Part shown: positions 48,165 to 59,919 of the stretch, piece after piece | Position numbering within the stretch: position 1 is the stretch's first letter | How the letters are laid out: every line of letters begins with the position of its first letter | From: Hevea brasiliensis | Taxonomy: Eukaryota; Streptophyta; Magnoliopsida; Malpighiales; Euphorbiaceae | NCBI RefSeq assembly: GCF_030052815.1 | Contig: NW_026614815.1 | Location: forward strand, 1-64,000 | Reading direction: 5' to 3' | Length of the DNA stretch: 64,000 nucleotides | Program-made: the position numbers and the translations under genes | The notes under the pieces: generated by a model | The model's input: only the letters and a program-made list of their open reading frames with translations | What the model was told of the DNA's origin: nothing | Database searches by the model: none

Positions 48165-48892
48165 GATTCAAATGTTCCTAGTCCCTTACCTCCAGAGGCC
48201 ACACAAGAGAAACATGAAACTTTGGACAAGTGGAAGGAGCATGATATGAGAGCTAAGTGTTACATGCTTGCTTCCATGAGTAATGAGTTACAGAAGCAAC
48301 ATGAGAACATGCAGAGTGTGAGTGAGATCCTCCTTCACCTACAAGAGTTGTATGGTGAGCACAGCAGGAATGCTAGGTATGAGATATCTTGGCAGCTGTT
48401 CCGCATGAGGATGTCTGAGGGACAGAATGTTGGGGATCATTTCCACAAGATGATTCGGCTGATTGAGCAGTTGGAATATCTTAACTTCAACATCAATTTC
48501 CAACTACAGACGGATTTGATCCTTCAGTCCCTTCCTGGGTCTTTTGGGAAATTTTGTGATAAATTTCCATATGACCCAACAGGAATGCACCTTAGCTGGT
48601 TTACTCAACATGCTGGTTATTGCCCAAAAGAATATGCCAGGCAATAAAGGAAAAGAGGTAGCTTTGGTTGCATCTTCTTCTGCTGGAAAGTCCAACAAGA
48701 AGAAGGGCAATAAGAAAAAGAAACCTCAGATTCCTAGTCCTTCTAAGAAAATAGCTAAACAGAAAAGGAAGACTAAAGCTGATGAAGGCAAAGGAAAGTG
48801 TTTCCACTACCAACAGGAAAGTGTTTCCATTGCCAATAAGAAAGTGTTTCCATTACCAGTAAGAAAGTGTTTCCACTGGCCAGAGTATAGCA
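48160..48892 (+). pseudogene. Copia D gag, N-terminally truncated
   Basis: Lacks roughly the first 44 codons, which lie beyond the junction. The capsid is clean from LPPEATQEKHETLDKW to DLILQSLPGSFGKF in one frame; a shift near 48590 moves it to the frame that continues, open, through GKSNKKKGNKKKK and GKCFHY into the 23-bp repeats and integrase. The second knuckle Cys is Tyr here. No protease is encoded. Confidence 0.85.
48793..48886 (+). repeat. 23-bp tandem repeat, copy D (four units)
   Basis: GTGTTTCC recurs at 48798, 48821, 48844 and 48867, an exact 23-bp period. The four units together keep gag and integrase in one frame. Confidence 0.88.
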
Positions 48893-49800
48893 ATCTAAAT
48901 GAAAGCAATGCCATGGTGAAAAACAACTCAAGTTCAAAATATATTTGGCACTTAAGGTTATGTCATGTTGCAGAAGATAGGATTACAAAATTGGAGAAAA
49001 TGGGGATTCTATCCTTATTGGACTCTGAGCCTACTCCAACTTGTGAATCTTGCCTTCAGGGCAAAATGACTAGATCACCCTTTGTTGGACAGGGGCTAAG
49101 AGCTGAAAATATTTTGGAGCTAATACATAGTGATGTATGTGGTCCATTTAAAGAAATGGCTAGAGGGGGCTTTCATTATTTTATTACCTTTACTGATGAT
49201 AAATCAATATTTGGGTATTTGTATTTGATGAAATATAAACATGAATCCTTTGAAAAGTTCAAAGAATTTAAATCTGAAGTAGAAAATCAAACAGGAAAGA
49301 GTATTAAAGCTCTTCGATCAGATCATGGAGGTGAATATTTGAGTACTGAATTTGATGAATACTTGAGAGAGCATGGCATTGTTTCTCAGCTGACTCCTCC
49401 AGGAACGCCACAGCTGAATGGTGTATCTGAAAGGAGAAATCGTACCCTATTGGATATGGTATGTAGTATGATGAGCTATACTGATATGCCAATCTTCTTT
49501 TGGGGATTTGTATTAGAATCAGCTTTGTATATTCTGAATAGGATTCCATCAAAATCAGTTTCTTCCACACCTTATGAGATATGGCATGGAAGAAAACCAA
49601 ATCTTAAGCATGTTAAGATTTGGGGTTGTCCAGCTTATATCAAAAAGCTGAACACTGATAAATTGGAGACCAGATCAGAAAAAGGTCGATTTGTTGGATA
49701 TCCAAAAGATAGTTTTGGATATTATTTTTATTTGCCTACTTCACAAAAGTTGTGATAAGTAGAGATGCCACATTTCTTGAACAACGTTTGTTCAAGAAGG
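48893..49800 (+). CDS. Copia D integrase, fused in frame to gag C-terminus
   Basis: Part of a 403-codon open frame (48544-49755). All expected residues are visible: HHCC zinc site (WHLRLCH, CESC), DDE triad (HSDVCGP, RSDHGGEY, NGVSERRNRTLL) and a C-terminal region (LNRIPSKSVSSTPYEIWHG, KHVKIWGCPAYIKKLNTDKL, GRFVGYPKDSFGYYF). It is the best preserved integrase here. Without a protease it would have to be released by one supplied in trans, or act as a fusion. The frame breaks after PTSQK at 49755 (one base lost, as compared with copy C), so RT is not continuous with it. Confidence 0.85.
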
Positions 49801-51400
49801 AGGCAAAGGAAGGCAAATAGAGTTAGAATTGGAGAATTCTAACCAACCAACAGTCGATGGATGTAGATCCATCTAGTCAACCAATACCGTTGATGAAACA
49901 TCTACACTGTTCCTCGTAGAACAACCAGGTATCTCACCCACCGGTGAGATATGGTTTTCTTCATGAAGAAGAATAAGAGTTGTCTACACATGAAGAAGTA
50001 GATCATGGAGATGATCCACTTACCTATGAAGAAGCTATATCAGATATAGACTCTTCAAAATGGATTGATGCTATGAAATCCGAGATTGATTCCATGTATA
50101 AGAATCAAGTTTGGGATCTTGTTGACCCACCTGAAGGTATTATACCTATAGGGAACAAATGGGTTTTCAAGAAGAAAATTGGTTCTAATGGAAAGGTAGA
50201 GACCTATAAGGCAAGGTTAGTAGCGAAAGGGTTTCGTCAAAGGCAAGGAATCGACTATGAGGAAACTTTCTCGCCTGTTGCCATGCTTAAATCAATTAGG
50301 ATTTTATTAGCAATAGTGCATACTATGATTATGAGATTTGGCGGATGGATGTCAAAAGCGACTTTTCTCAATGGATACATTGAAGAAAACATTTTCATGG
50401 AACAACCTAGGGATTTGAATCCAAACATGTTTCCAAGGTATGCAAGATAAAACGATCCATTTATGGGTTGAAACAAGCTTGAGGAGTTGGAACATCCGTT
50501 TTGATGAAGCCATTAAATCCTTTGGTTTTATCAAAAATGAGGATGAGCCACGTGTATATAAGAAGGTTAGTGACAGTGCTATCACTTTCCGTGTCTTATA
50601 TGTAGATGACATACTATTGATGGGTCATGACACAGGTATGTTGTGACTATAAAGGTATGGTTGTCAAATACATTCTCTATGAAAGACTTAGGGGAGGCAA
50701 CCTATATTCTTTGGATTCGCATCTATAAAGATAGAGTGAAAAGAATAATTGTTTTTTCCCAAAGTCTATACTTGGAAAAGGTGTTAAAGAGGTTTAACAT
50801 GCTTGATTCCAAGATATGATTGTTACCAGTGAGACATGGTATCCACATTTCTAAAGAGATGTCTCCAAAGACACCTAAAGAAAGAGATAAAATGGCAGAT
50901 TCCATATGCTTCTATTGGAAGTTTAATGTATGCAATGTTGTGTACTAGGCGAATATCGCATATCTGTTAGTTTGACTAGCGGTATCAATCCAATCGTGCT
51001 TGGAACATCGATAGTCACAAGAATATCCTTAAGTACTTGAGAAGAACTAAGGATTTATTCTTGATTTATGGAGGTGGACACTTACAATTGGATGGTTATA
51101 TTGATTCTGATTTCCAATCAGATATCGATGATAGAAAGTCTACCTCTGGATATGTGTTCATTTGTAATGGAGGTGCGATCGGTTGGAAGAGTTCCAAGCG
51201 AGCACGACATCGCAGATTCCACTATAGAGGTGAGTATATGGTCGCATCGAGATCTTTGCAAAGGAAGCTCTTTAGATAAAGAAGTTCGTGATGAACTTAC
51301 AGTAGTTCCTTCCATTGAGTCAGCAGTTCCACTACACTGTGACAATAATGGAGTAGTCATACAGACTAAGGAACTAAGGTCTCACCCAAAATCCAAACAC
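49801..51400 (+). pseudogene. Copia D reverse transcriptase-RNase H, multiply frameshifted
   Basis: RT fingers are open at 49980-50330. A CTG-to-TG loss (ATAGCTGCAT in other copies, ATAGTGCAT here) and AAACAGCT to AAAGCGACT break the MDVKTAFLNG region. YVDD survives at about 50600 in another frame. The RT thumb and RNase H (from 51037: YIDSDFQSDIDDRKSTSGY) continue with many small changes. It is not translatable as written, but most breaks sit at CAG/CTG and may be sequencing artefacts. Confidence 0.83.
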
Positions 51401-51579
51401 ATAGAAAGGCATTACCACATTATCAGACATATAGTTGGGCAAAGGCGATATAGCCATGCAGAAAAATAGCATCAGCTGAAAATCCAGCTGATCCATTCAC
51501 TAAGCCTATGTCACGCACTCGATTAGACCGACATCTTGAGAAGATAGGTCTAAGATATTGTAATGAATGGCTCTAGTAC

Positions 51580-51590
51580 TAGTGGGAGAT
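51580..51590 (+). other. Copia D polypurine tract
   Basis: TAGTGGGAGAT, directly before TGTTAG. Confidence 0.85.
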
Positions 51591-53683
51591 TGTTAGTAGT
51601 ATGCCCTAGAGCATATCATTTAGTATGTATCTTGTACATATTTTTATTAATAAAAGGCATTTCCACTTTTCTATTTATATAATATATTTATGTGTAATAG
51701 AAAAGGTCCATTGATATTTTGTTAGAAATATTATTCTTAAGTTGTTAAGAATATGAGTGACAATATTTCTAGCACAAAGTATCATAAATAGGTTCACAAT
51801 CAAGGATACTTCATAATAAGGACATGACTTATCCAGAAAGATTGTATTCATGTTTATTCCCAAGTTATTTATATGAGATATAAATAAGATGGAATGGTGA
51901 GTCTCATGCCATATAACAAACATGATAGGCACTTATAAATGATAAGTAGGCCGAACTAGTGACACTTATGACAAGCACATGGAGTTTACTCTTGTCAATG
52001 TTTTGTCATAAATCATATCGAGGCATATAATCTTTAGACACTGAGATAGCAGTTATCTTGTATATAGGTAGTTTGAGTTTGATCTGCTTTCATACTTGTA
52101 CTGTATGGGTATATGGGCATGTGTTGGCTCCTACTAGTTATATATGGAGGTAGGTGTTGATCAAGATGGAATCTGTTCCTCTAAGTAAATAGAGATAAAA
52201 TCCTATGTTCATTTAATTGTTCTTGATGTTTCAAGTTCTGGCCAGACAGATAGATTTATTCAAAAGAGTTTCGATGAGAAAATCTTTTAATCAAGAACTG
52301 GAATTAAAAGAGAACATAATATTCATAGCAAATGGAGTTTGACATAAACCATGACTCCGGCTTGAGTTGGGATTTTTATGTGAGAGATTCTAGTGCATGG
52401 TAACATATGATTATAGGTTCATTTAAGGTAAACCTTATTACTAATTGGGTGGCCATGGCATGCTATGCTAGGTGTTAACCATGGTCTATGAGGTTCATAA
52501 AATGATTTAGAGAAATCATTTATGGTAAGAAAGAGTTGATGATATTAAGAGTTGATATCATGTCTCATTGCCAATTAGTGATGAGCCTAGTAAGTCACAC
52601 ACATACACAAGTTATCACCTATTTAAATATGATTTAATTAATTAATTAAAGAGTTTAATTGATTAATTAAATAGGTTCGGTTTGCAATTAGATTGCAAAG
52701 TCCCTAGCATGACTTGAAACCAAATCTAGATTATTGGATGTGTAGTATAAATTAAATTTATATTTAAAGTGTTTAAATATGAATTTAATTAATGAGAAAT
52801 TAATTAATAGAGATTAATTAATTAATTTATATTTGATATAAATTAATTAGAAGAAAAAAAGTAATTATTTTGGGTTGAGAACTCAAAATTAAGACACAGG
52901 GGGCATTTTGGTCATTTTGCAGTGTGACACGTGGCACCATGAGATGGTGACATATGGGATTACACATAAGCTTGCCAAATGTTTTTTTTAATAATGTAAG
53001 ATGATTAAAATCAAGATTAAATATAGGTTTGACACTTGGCACAATGTGATTGGGTCACTTAAACCTAGAGCTAATCAAAGGGTGACATGCGGCAAGGGTT
53101 TAATGTGTTAACCTAGCTATTTAAGTGTTGTGATGAGAAAATAAAACACAACCAGCAGCCACACTCCTTTGTCACGCCACTTTGAGGGTTTTCTTGTCTT
53201 CTTCTTCATCTCTCATCAATTCAAAGAGATTAGCCATCAATCTCTTGAATTAAGAACACTAGAAATTGTTTCTAGTATCCTGTTTACATCTTTAATCTCT
53301 TAAAAGGCAGAACTTGATTTTCTAATTAATAGAAAAAGCTTTAGAAGCTATTCAAGGGCTGCCATAGGTGTTCTTGGTGTGGACAAGCTAGAGGGACAAC
53401 ATCTGGTGTCCTGAAGATGACTCTCAAAAGCGGACATCGCAGTTCATCAAGAGGTTAGTGTAATCGTTCTTAATTTAATCTAGGGTTCTAAAATTAATCT
53501 GATTAATTTTAAAATCTTAAATGGCAAATACAGATCCAAAAACATATTAAAAGAGTTTTAATATGTTGTTTATCATTGAAATCAAATAGATAAAAATAAA
53601 TCTTGCATGATGCATGTGACCCTAGGTGAAAATTTTTTAATTCAATGGTATAAACTTGTGTTTTTCACGCTTCCGTTCCTTCA
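51591..53683 (+). repeat. Copia LTR of block D (3' LTR of D, 5' LTR of following leader)
   Basis: A complete 2.09-kb plus-strand LTR with a polypurine tract on its left and a primer site on its right, so it joins the end of one interior to the start of another, as in a one-LTR circle or a tandem array. Confidence 0.9.
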
Positions 53684-53685
53684 AT

Positions 53686-53700
53686 TGGTATCAGAGCCAC
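53686..53700 (+). other. Primer binding site after LTR of block D
   Basis: TGGTATCAGAGCCAC, 2 bp after the LTR end. Confidence 0.9.
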
Positions 53701-55470
53701 TATATTTTCCATTTAGATTGATGTTTATATGATTTAATTGTGTGTTTGATCATGAGATCAAGAGTTTATTGCTGGTTGCAAAGTCAAAGTGGTGGCACAA
53801 ATGATGAACACCATGGCGCGCATAGTTGATGCATCACAATGGTGTGCAAAGGTAAATGGATGGTGAATGTGCAATTGTTGTATGATTTAAGATCCATTTT
53901 ATGTCTAATTAAATTGTTTAATTAGAATTTTATCACACAATTAAATTATGATTCAAATCAGAATTTTAAAAATTGTTTGAATGTGATTCAAATCTGAATT
54001 TTAAAAGTTGTTTGAATGTGATTCAAATCTGAATTTTTAAAGTTGTTTGAATCATATTTAAATCTGATTTTTTAAAGTTGATTGAATAAAATTCAGATCT
54101 GATTTTTTAAAAAATGTTTGAATGTGATTCAAATCTGATTTTTCAAAAAATGTTTGAATGTGATTCAAATCTGAATTTTTAAAGTTGTTTGAATGTGATT
54201 CAAATCTGAATTTTTAAATTTGTTTGAATGAGATTCAAATTTGAATTTTTAAATTTATTTGAATCATATTCAAATCTGAATTTTTGAGTTGAATATGAGA
54301 TATTCAATTTAATTTAAGTATGTATGTTTTATTTAATTGTTAAATAGTGATATGCATGATGGATGATCATGGACTATAAAAGACCAATGTGATTGGATTT
54401 ATTTCTTTTATGTTTCTTTGGGATTGTAATTTAATTAATTTATTTTAATTTATTTTGGGCATGTATTATTAAGTTTGTAATAATTTTTGGGTTGTAATTT
54501 CATTTATTTAAGTTCTTGTAAATTCGCCTTGGTATGCCAAGGATTACTATGTAATATTGGATTGCAAGAAGTTCAAGGAGGTCAAGAGCATTGGTGGGAC
54601 CAGTGGGAGGAATTCAAGATTAAGTGTTGATTATGTACTCCTTCAGCAACTCTTGTAAAATGAATGAATGAAATGCACCTAGGAATGCCCGATTCAATTC
54701 TTGGTGGCTCGAATTGAATCCCTTAGAAAGTCCATGATCATACCATATTTACTGATTATCCATGAATGCATGAGATGTATGGGAATGTATGCAATTGTAT
54801 GATATATGCATGCTAAATGGATAATGTGCAAAGTGAGACCTTTATAGTAAATAGAATGACCATAAAATCTTCCAAACAAATGATTAAGTTGGAAATGCTA
54901 TAATTAAAGTAATTATAACATAGGCCCTCCATTGGGGCAATTATTTTAAGAAATTTGAAATAGTTGCATAAGATGCAATTTATTTAAGAGATTTTCTTAA
55001 GAATAATTGTTAAACCTGAGATGTTGTAAATATGTAAATGCTTTAGTGGCCAATATTGGATGTACCTGAGGACATTAAAATTATTAGCATAATTACAGGC
55101 TCAATGGGAACAACTTAACTAATGCAAGATAAGTCAATAATGGATGTACCTGAGATTTTGAGCATTAGGGGCTAGGTAAAGGATTGAACCTCACATGAGA
55201 TGTGATGGGCAAAGAGTTGCTCACTTATAGTTTATTGTAATTCCAATAATGGATGTACCTGAGGATGATCAATAGAATTATAAGAATTCAATCACCCACT
55301 AGAAATCCATCCAATTAGGATTTCCGTTTTCTACTTTGGAAGTGTAGGATTCGCTAAGTTAGTGGGAGGACCAATTTGATTAAAAGACCATAATCATTTT
55401 GGTTAATTACATGATACATTTACTAATTAATCTGGTTATTTTCTGCAGTTAATTTTCTGATAAAAATGAT
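53701..55470 (+). other. Copia leader in block D
   Basis: Complete leader with the minisatellite (53950-54290) and GGATGTACCTGAG at 55058, 55142 and 55251. It ends with the gag ATG at 55466-55468, then switches at a TGAT microhomology to an inverted primer site and LTR. Confidence 0.8.
53950..54290 (+). repeat. 35-bp minisatellite, block D leader
   Basis: About ten units matching 5960-6309 closely in number and order of variants. Confidence 0.85.
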
Positions 55471-55476
55471 ACCAAT

Positions 55477-57576
55477 TGAAGGAACGGAAGCGTGAAAAAC
55501 ACAAGTTTATACCATTGAATTCAAAAATTTTCACCTAGGGTCACATGCATCATGCAAGATTTATTTTTATCTATTTGATTTCAATGATAAACAACATATT
55601 AAAACTCTTTTAATATGTTTTTGGATCTGTATTTGCCATTTAAGATTTTAAAATTAATCAGATTAATTTTAGAACCCTAGATTAAATCAAGAACGATTAC
55701 ACTAACCTCTTGATGCGCTACAGTGTGTCTGCGCCTTTGAGATTCGTCTTCAGGACACCAGATGTTGTCCCTCTAGCTTGTCCACACCAAGAACACCTAC
55801 GGCAGCCCTTGAACAGATTCTAAAGCCTTTTCTATTAATTAGAAATTCAAGTTCTGCCTTTTAAGAGATTAGAGATGTAAACAGGACACTAGAAACAATT
55901 TCTAGTGTTCTTAATTCAAGAGATTGATGGCTAATCTCTTTGAATTGATAAGAGATGAAGAAGAAGAAATAGAAACCCTCAAAGTGGCGTGACAAAGGAG
56001 TGTGGCTGCTAGTTGTCTTTTATTTTCTCATAACAACACTTAAATAGCTAGGTTAACACATTAAACCCTTGCCACATGTCACCCTTTGATTAGCTCTAGG
56101 TTTAAGTGACCCAATCACATTATGCCAAGTGTCAAACCTATATTTAATCTTGATTTTAATCATCTTACATGATTAAAAACATTTGCAAGCTTATGTGTTA
56201 TGCCATGTGTCACCATCTCATGGTGCCACGTGTCACTGCAAAATGACCAAAATGCCCCTGTCTTAATTTTGAGTTCTTAACCCAAAATAATTATTTTCTT
56301 CTTCTAATTAATTTATATCAAATATAAATTAATTAATTAATCTCTATTAATTAATTTCTCATTAATTAAATTCATATTTAAATACTTTAAATATAAATTT
56401 AACTTATATTATACATCCAATAATCTATATTTGGTTTCAAGTCATGCTAGGGACTTTGCAATCTAATTGCAAACCAAACCTATTTAATTAATCAATTAAA
56501 CTCTTTAATTAATTAATTAAATCATATTTAAATAGGTGATAACTTGTGTATGTGTGTGACTTACTAGGCTCATCACTAATTAGCAATGAGACATGATCTC
56601 AACTCTTAATATCATCAAAACTCTTTCTTACCATAAATGATTTCTCTAAATCATTTTATGAACCTCATAGACCATGGTTAACACCTAGCATAGCATGCCA
56701 TGGCCACCCAATTAGTAATAAGGTTTACCTTAAATGAACCTATAATCATATGTTACCATGCACTAGAATCTCTCTGTTACAAAATCCCAACTCAAGCTGG
56801 AGTCGTGGTTTATGTCAAACTCCATTTGCTTTGAATATTATGTTCTCTTTTAATTCCAGTTCTTGATTAAAAATATTTTCTTATCAGAAACTCTTTTCTG
56901 AATAAATCTATCTGTCCTGACCAGGAACTTGAAACATCAAGAACAATTAAATGAACATAGGATTTTATCTCTATTTACTTAGAGGAACAGATTCCATCTT
57001 GATTAACACCTACCTCCATATATAACTAGTAGGAGCTAACACATGCCCATATACCCATACACAGTACAAGTATGAAAGCAGTATCAAACTCAAACTACCT
57101 ATATACAAGATAACTGTGCTATCTCAGGTCCAAAGATTATATGCATTGATATGATTTATGACAAAACATTGACAAGAGTAAACTCCATGTGCTTGTCATA
57201 AGTGTCACTGGTTCGGCCTACTTATCATTTATAAGTGCCTATCATATTTGTCATATGGCATGAGACTCACCATTCCATTTTATTTATATCTCATATAAAT
57301 AACTTGGGAACAAACATGAATACAATCTTTCTGGATAAGTCATGTCCTTATTATGAAGTATCCTCGATTGTGAACCTATTTATGATACTTTGTGCTAGAA
57401 ATATTGTCACTCATATTCTTAACAACTTAAGAATAATATTTCTAACAAAATATCAATGGACCTTTTCTATTACACATAAATATATTATGTAAATGGAAAA
57501 GTGGAAATGCCTTTTATTAATAAAAATATATACAAGATACATACTAAATGATATGCTCTAGAGCATACTACTAACA
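55477..57576 (-). repeat. Copia LTR L1 (5' LTR of element X)
   Basis: A complete 2.1-kb minus-strand LTR. A primer-site remnant (ATTGGTATCA on the minus strand, 55476-55467) follows its low-coordinate end, then block D. At the other end a 28-bp polypurine-tract segment joins it to LTR L2. The antisense LTR frame is open here too (57235-57492). Confidence 0.88.
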
Positions 57577-57604
57577 ATCTCCCACTAGCACTAGAGCCAT
57601 TCAT
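57577..57604 (-). other. 28-bp internal remnant between two LTRs
   Basis: ATGAATGGCTCTAGTGCTAG, then TGGGAGAT on the minus strand: the last 28 bp of a Copia interior including the polypurine tract. There is no primer site. The unit LTR-28 bp-LTR is an almost complete interior deletion. Confidence 0.85.
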
Positions 57605-59702
57605 TGAAGGAACGGAAGCGTGAAAAACACAAGTTTATACCATTGAATTCAAAAATTTTCACCTAGGGTCACATGCATCATGCAAGATTTATTTTTATCT
57701 ATTTGATTTCAATGATAAACAACATATTAAAACTCTTTTAATATGTTTTTAGATCTGTATTTGCCATTTAAGATTTTAAAATTAATCAGATTAATTTTAG
57801 AACCCTAGATTAAATCAAGAACGATTACACTAACCTCTTGATGCACTGCAGCTTGTCTGCGCCTTTGAGATTCGTCTTCAAGACACCATATGTTGTCCCT
57901 CTAGCTTGTCCACACCAAGAACACCTATGGCAGCCCTTGAATAGCTTCTAAAGCTTTTTCTATTAATTAGAAAATCAAGTTCTGCCTTTTAAGATATTAA
58001 AGATGTAAACAGGACACTAGAAACAATTTCTAGTATTCTTAATTCAAGAGATTGATGGCTAATCTCTTTGAATTGATAAGAGATGAAGAAGAAGAGATAA
58101 AAACCCTCAAAGTGGCGTGACAAAGGAGTGTGGCTGCTGGTTGTGTTTTATTTTCTCATAACAACACTTAAATAGCTAGGTTAACACATTAAACCCTTGC
58201 CACATGTCACCCTTTGATTAGCTCTAGGTTTAAGTGACCCAATCACATTATGCCAAGTGTCAAACCTATATTTAATCTTGATTTTAATCATCTTACATGA
58301 TTAAAAAACATTTGGCAAGCTTATGTGTTATGCCATGTGTCACCATCTCATGGTGCCACGTGTCACACTGCAAAATGACCAAAATGCCCCTGTGTCTTAA
58401 TTTTGAGTTCTCAACCCAAAATAATTATTTTTTTTCTTCTAATTAATTTATATCAAATATAAATTAATTAATTAATCTCTATTAATTAATTTCTCATTAA
58501 TTAAATTCATATTTAAACACTTTAAATATAAATTTAATTTATACTACACATCCAATAATCTAGATTTGGTTTCAAGTCATGCTAGGGACTTTGCAATCTA
58601 ATTGCAAACCAAACCTATTTAATTAATCAATTAAACTCTTTAATTAATTAATTAAATCATATTTAAATAGGTGATAACTTGTGTATGTGTGTGACTTACT
58701 AGGCTCATCACTAATTGGCAATGAGACATGATATCAACTCTTAATATCATCAGAACTCTTTCGTACCATAAATGATTTCTCTAAATCATTTTATGAACCT
58801 CATAGACCATGGTTAACACCTAGCATAGCATGCCATGGCCACCCAATTAGTAATAAGGTTTACCTTAAATGAACCTATAATCATATGTTACCATGCACTA
58901 GAATCTCTCTGTTACAAAATCCCAACTCAAGTGAGTCATGGCTTATGTCAAACTCCATTTGCTATGAATATTATGTTCTCTTTTAATTCCAGTTCTTGAT
59001 TAAAAGATTTTCTCATCGAAACTCTTTTACGAATAAATCTATCTGTCTGGCCAGAACTTGAAACATCAAGAACAATTAAATGAACATAGGATTTTATCTC
59101 TATTTACTTAGAGGCAGATTCCATCTTGATCAACACCTACCTCCATATATAACTAGTAGGAGCCAACACATGCCCATATACCCATACACAGTACAAGTAT
59201 GAAAGCGATATCAAACTCAAACTACCTATATACAAGATAACTGTGCTATCTCGGTCTAAAGATTATATGCCTTGATATGATTTATGACAAAACATTGACA
59301 AGAGTAAACTCCATGTGCTTGTCATAAGTGTCACTAGTTCGACCTACTTATCATTTATAAGTGCCTATCATGTTTGTTATATGGCATGAGACTCACCATT
59401 CCATCTTATTTATATCTCATATAAATAACTTGGAACAAACATGAATACAATCTTTACGGATAAGTCATGTCCTTATTATGAAGTATCCTCGATTGTGAAC
59501 CTATTTATGATACTTTGTGCTAGAAATATTGTCACTCATATTCTTAACAACTTAAGAATAATATTTCTAACAAAATATCAATGGACCTTTTCTATTACAC
59601 ATAAATATATTATGTAAAGCGGAAAAGTGGAAATGCCTTTTATTAATAAAATTATGTACAAGATACATACTAAATGATATGCTCTAGGGCATACTACTAA
59701 CA
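57605..59702 (-). repeat. Copia LTR L2 (3' LTR of copy E)
   Basis: A complete 2.1-kb minus-strand LTR, from TGTTAG at 59702 to CCTTCA at 57605, next to the polypurine tract of copy E. The antisense LTR frame is broken here by loss of one G. Confidence 0.88.
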
Positions 59703-59919
59703 ATCTCCCACTAGCACTAGAGCCATTCATTTACAATATCTTAGACCTATCTTCTCAAGATGTCGGTCTAATCGAGTCCGTGACATAGGCTTAGTGAATG
59801 GATCATTTGGATTTTTAGGTGATGTTATTTTCTGCATGGCTATATCGCCTTTGCCCAACTATATATGTCCGATAATGTGGTAGTGCCTTTCTATGTGTTT
59901 GGATTTTGGGTGAGACCTT

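Larger units (their letters stand above)
48160..55470 (+). mobile_element. Copia D: one-LTR block in circularly permuted order
   Basis: Plus-strand block reading gag (from codon 45 or so), 23-bp repeats, integrase, RT, RNase H, polypurine tract, one LTR (51591-53683), primer site, leader and the first bases of gag. Its 7.31 kb equals one LTR plus one interior, less about 128 bp at the start of gag. Flanking sequence on both sides is minus-strand Copia: RNase H on the left, primer site plus LTR on the right. This fits a one-LTR circle opened in gag and captured inside element X. Confidence 0.65.
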
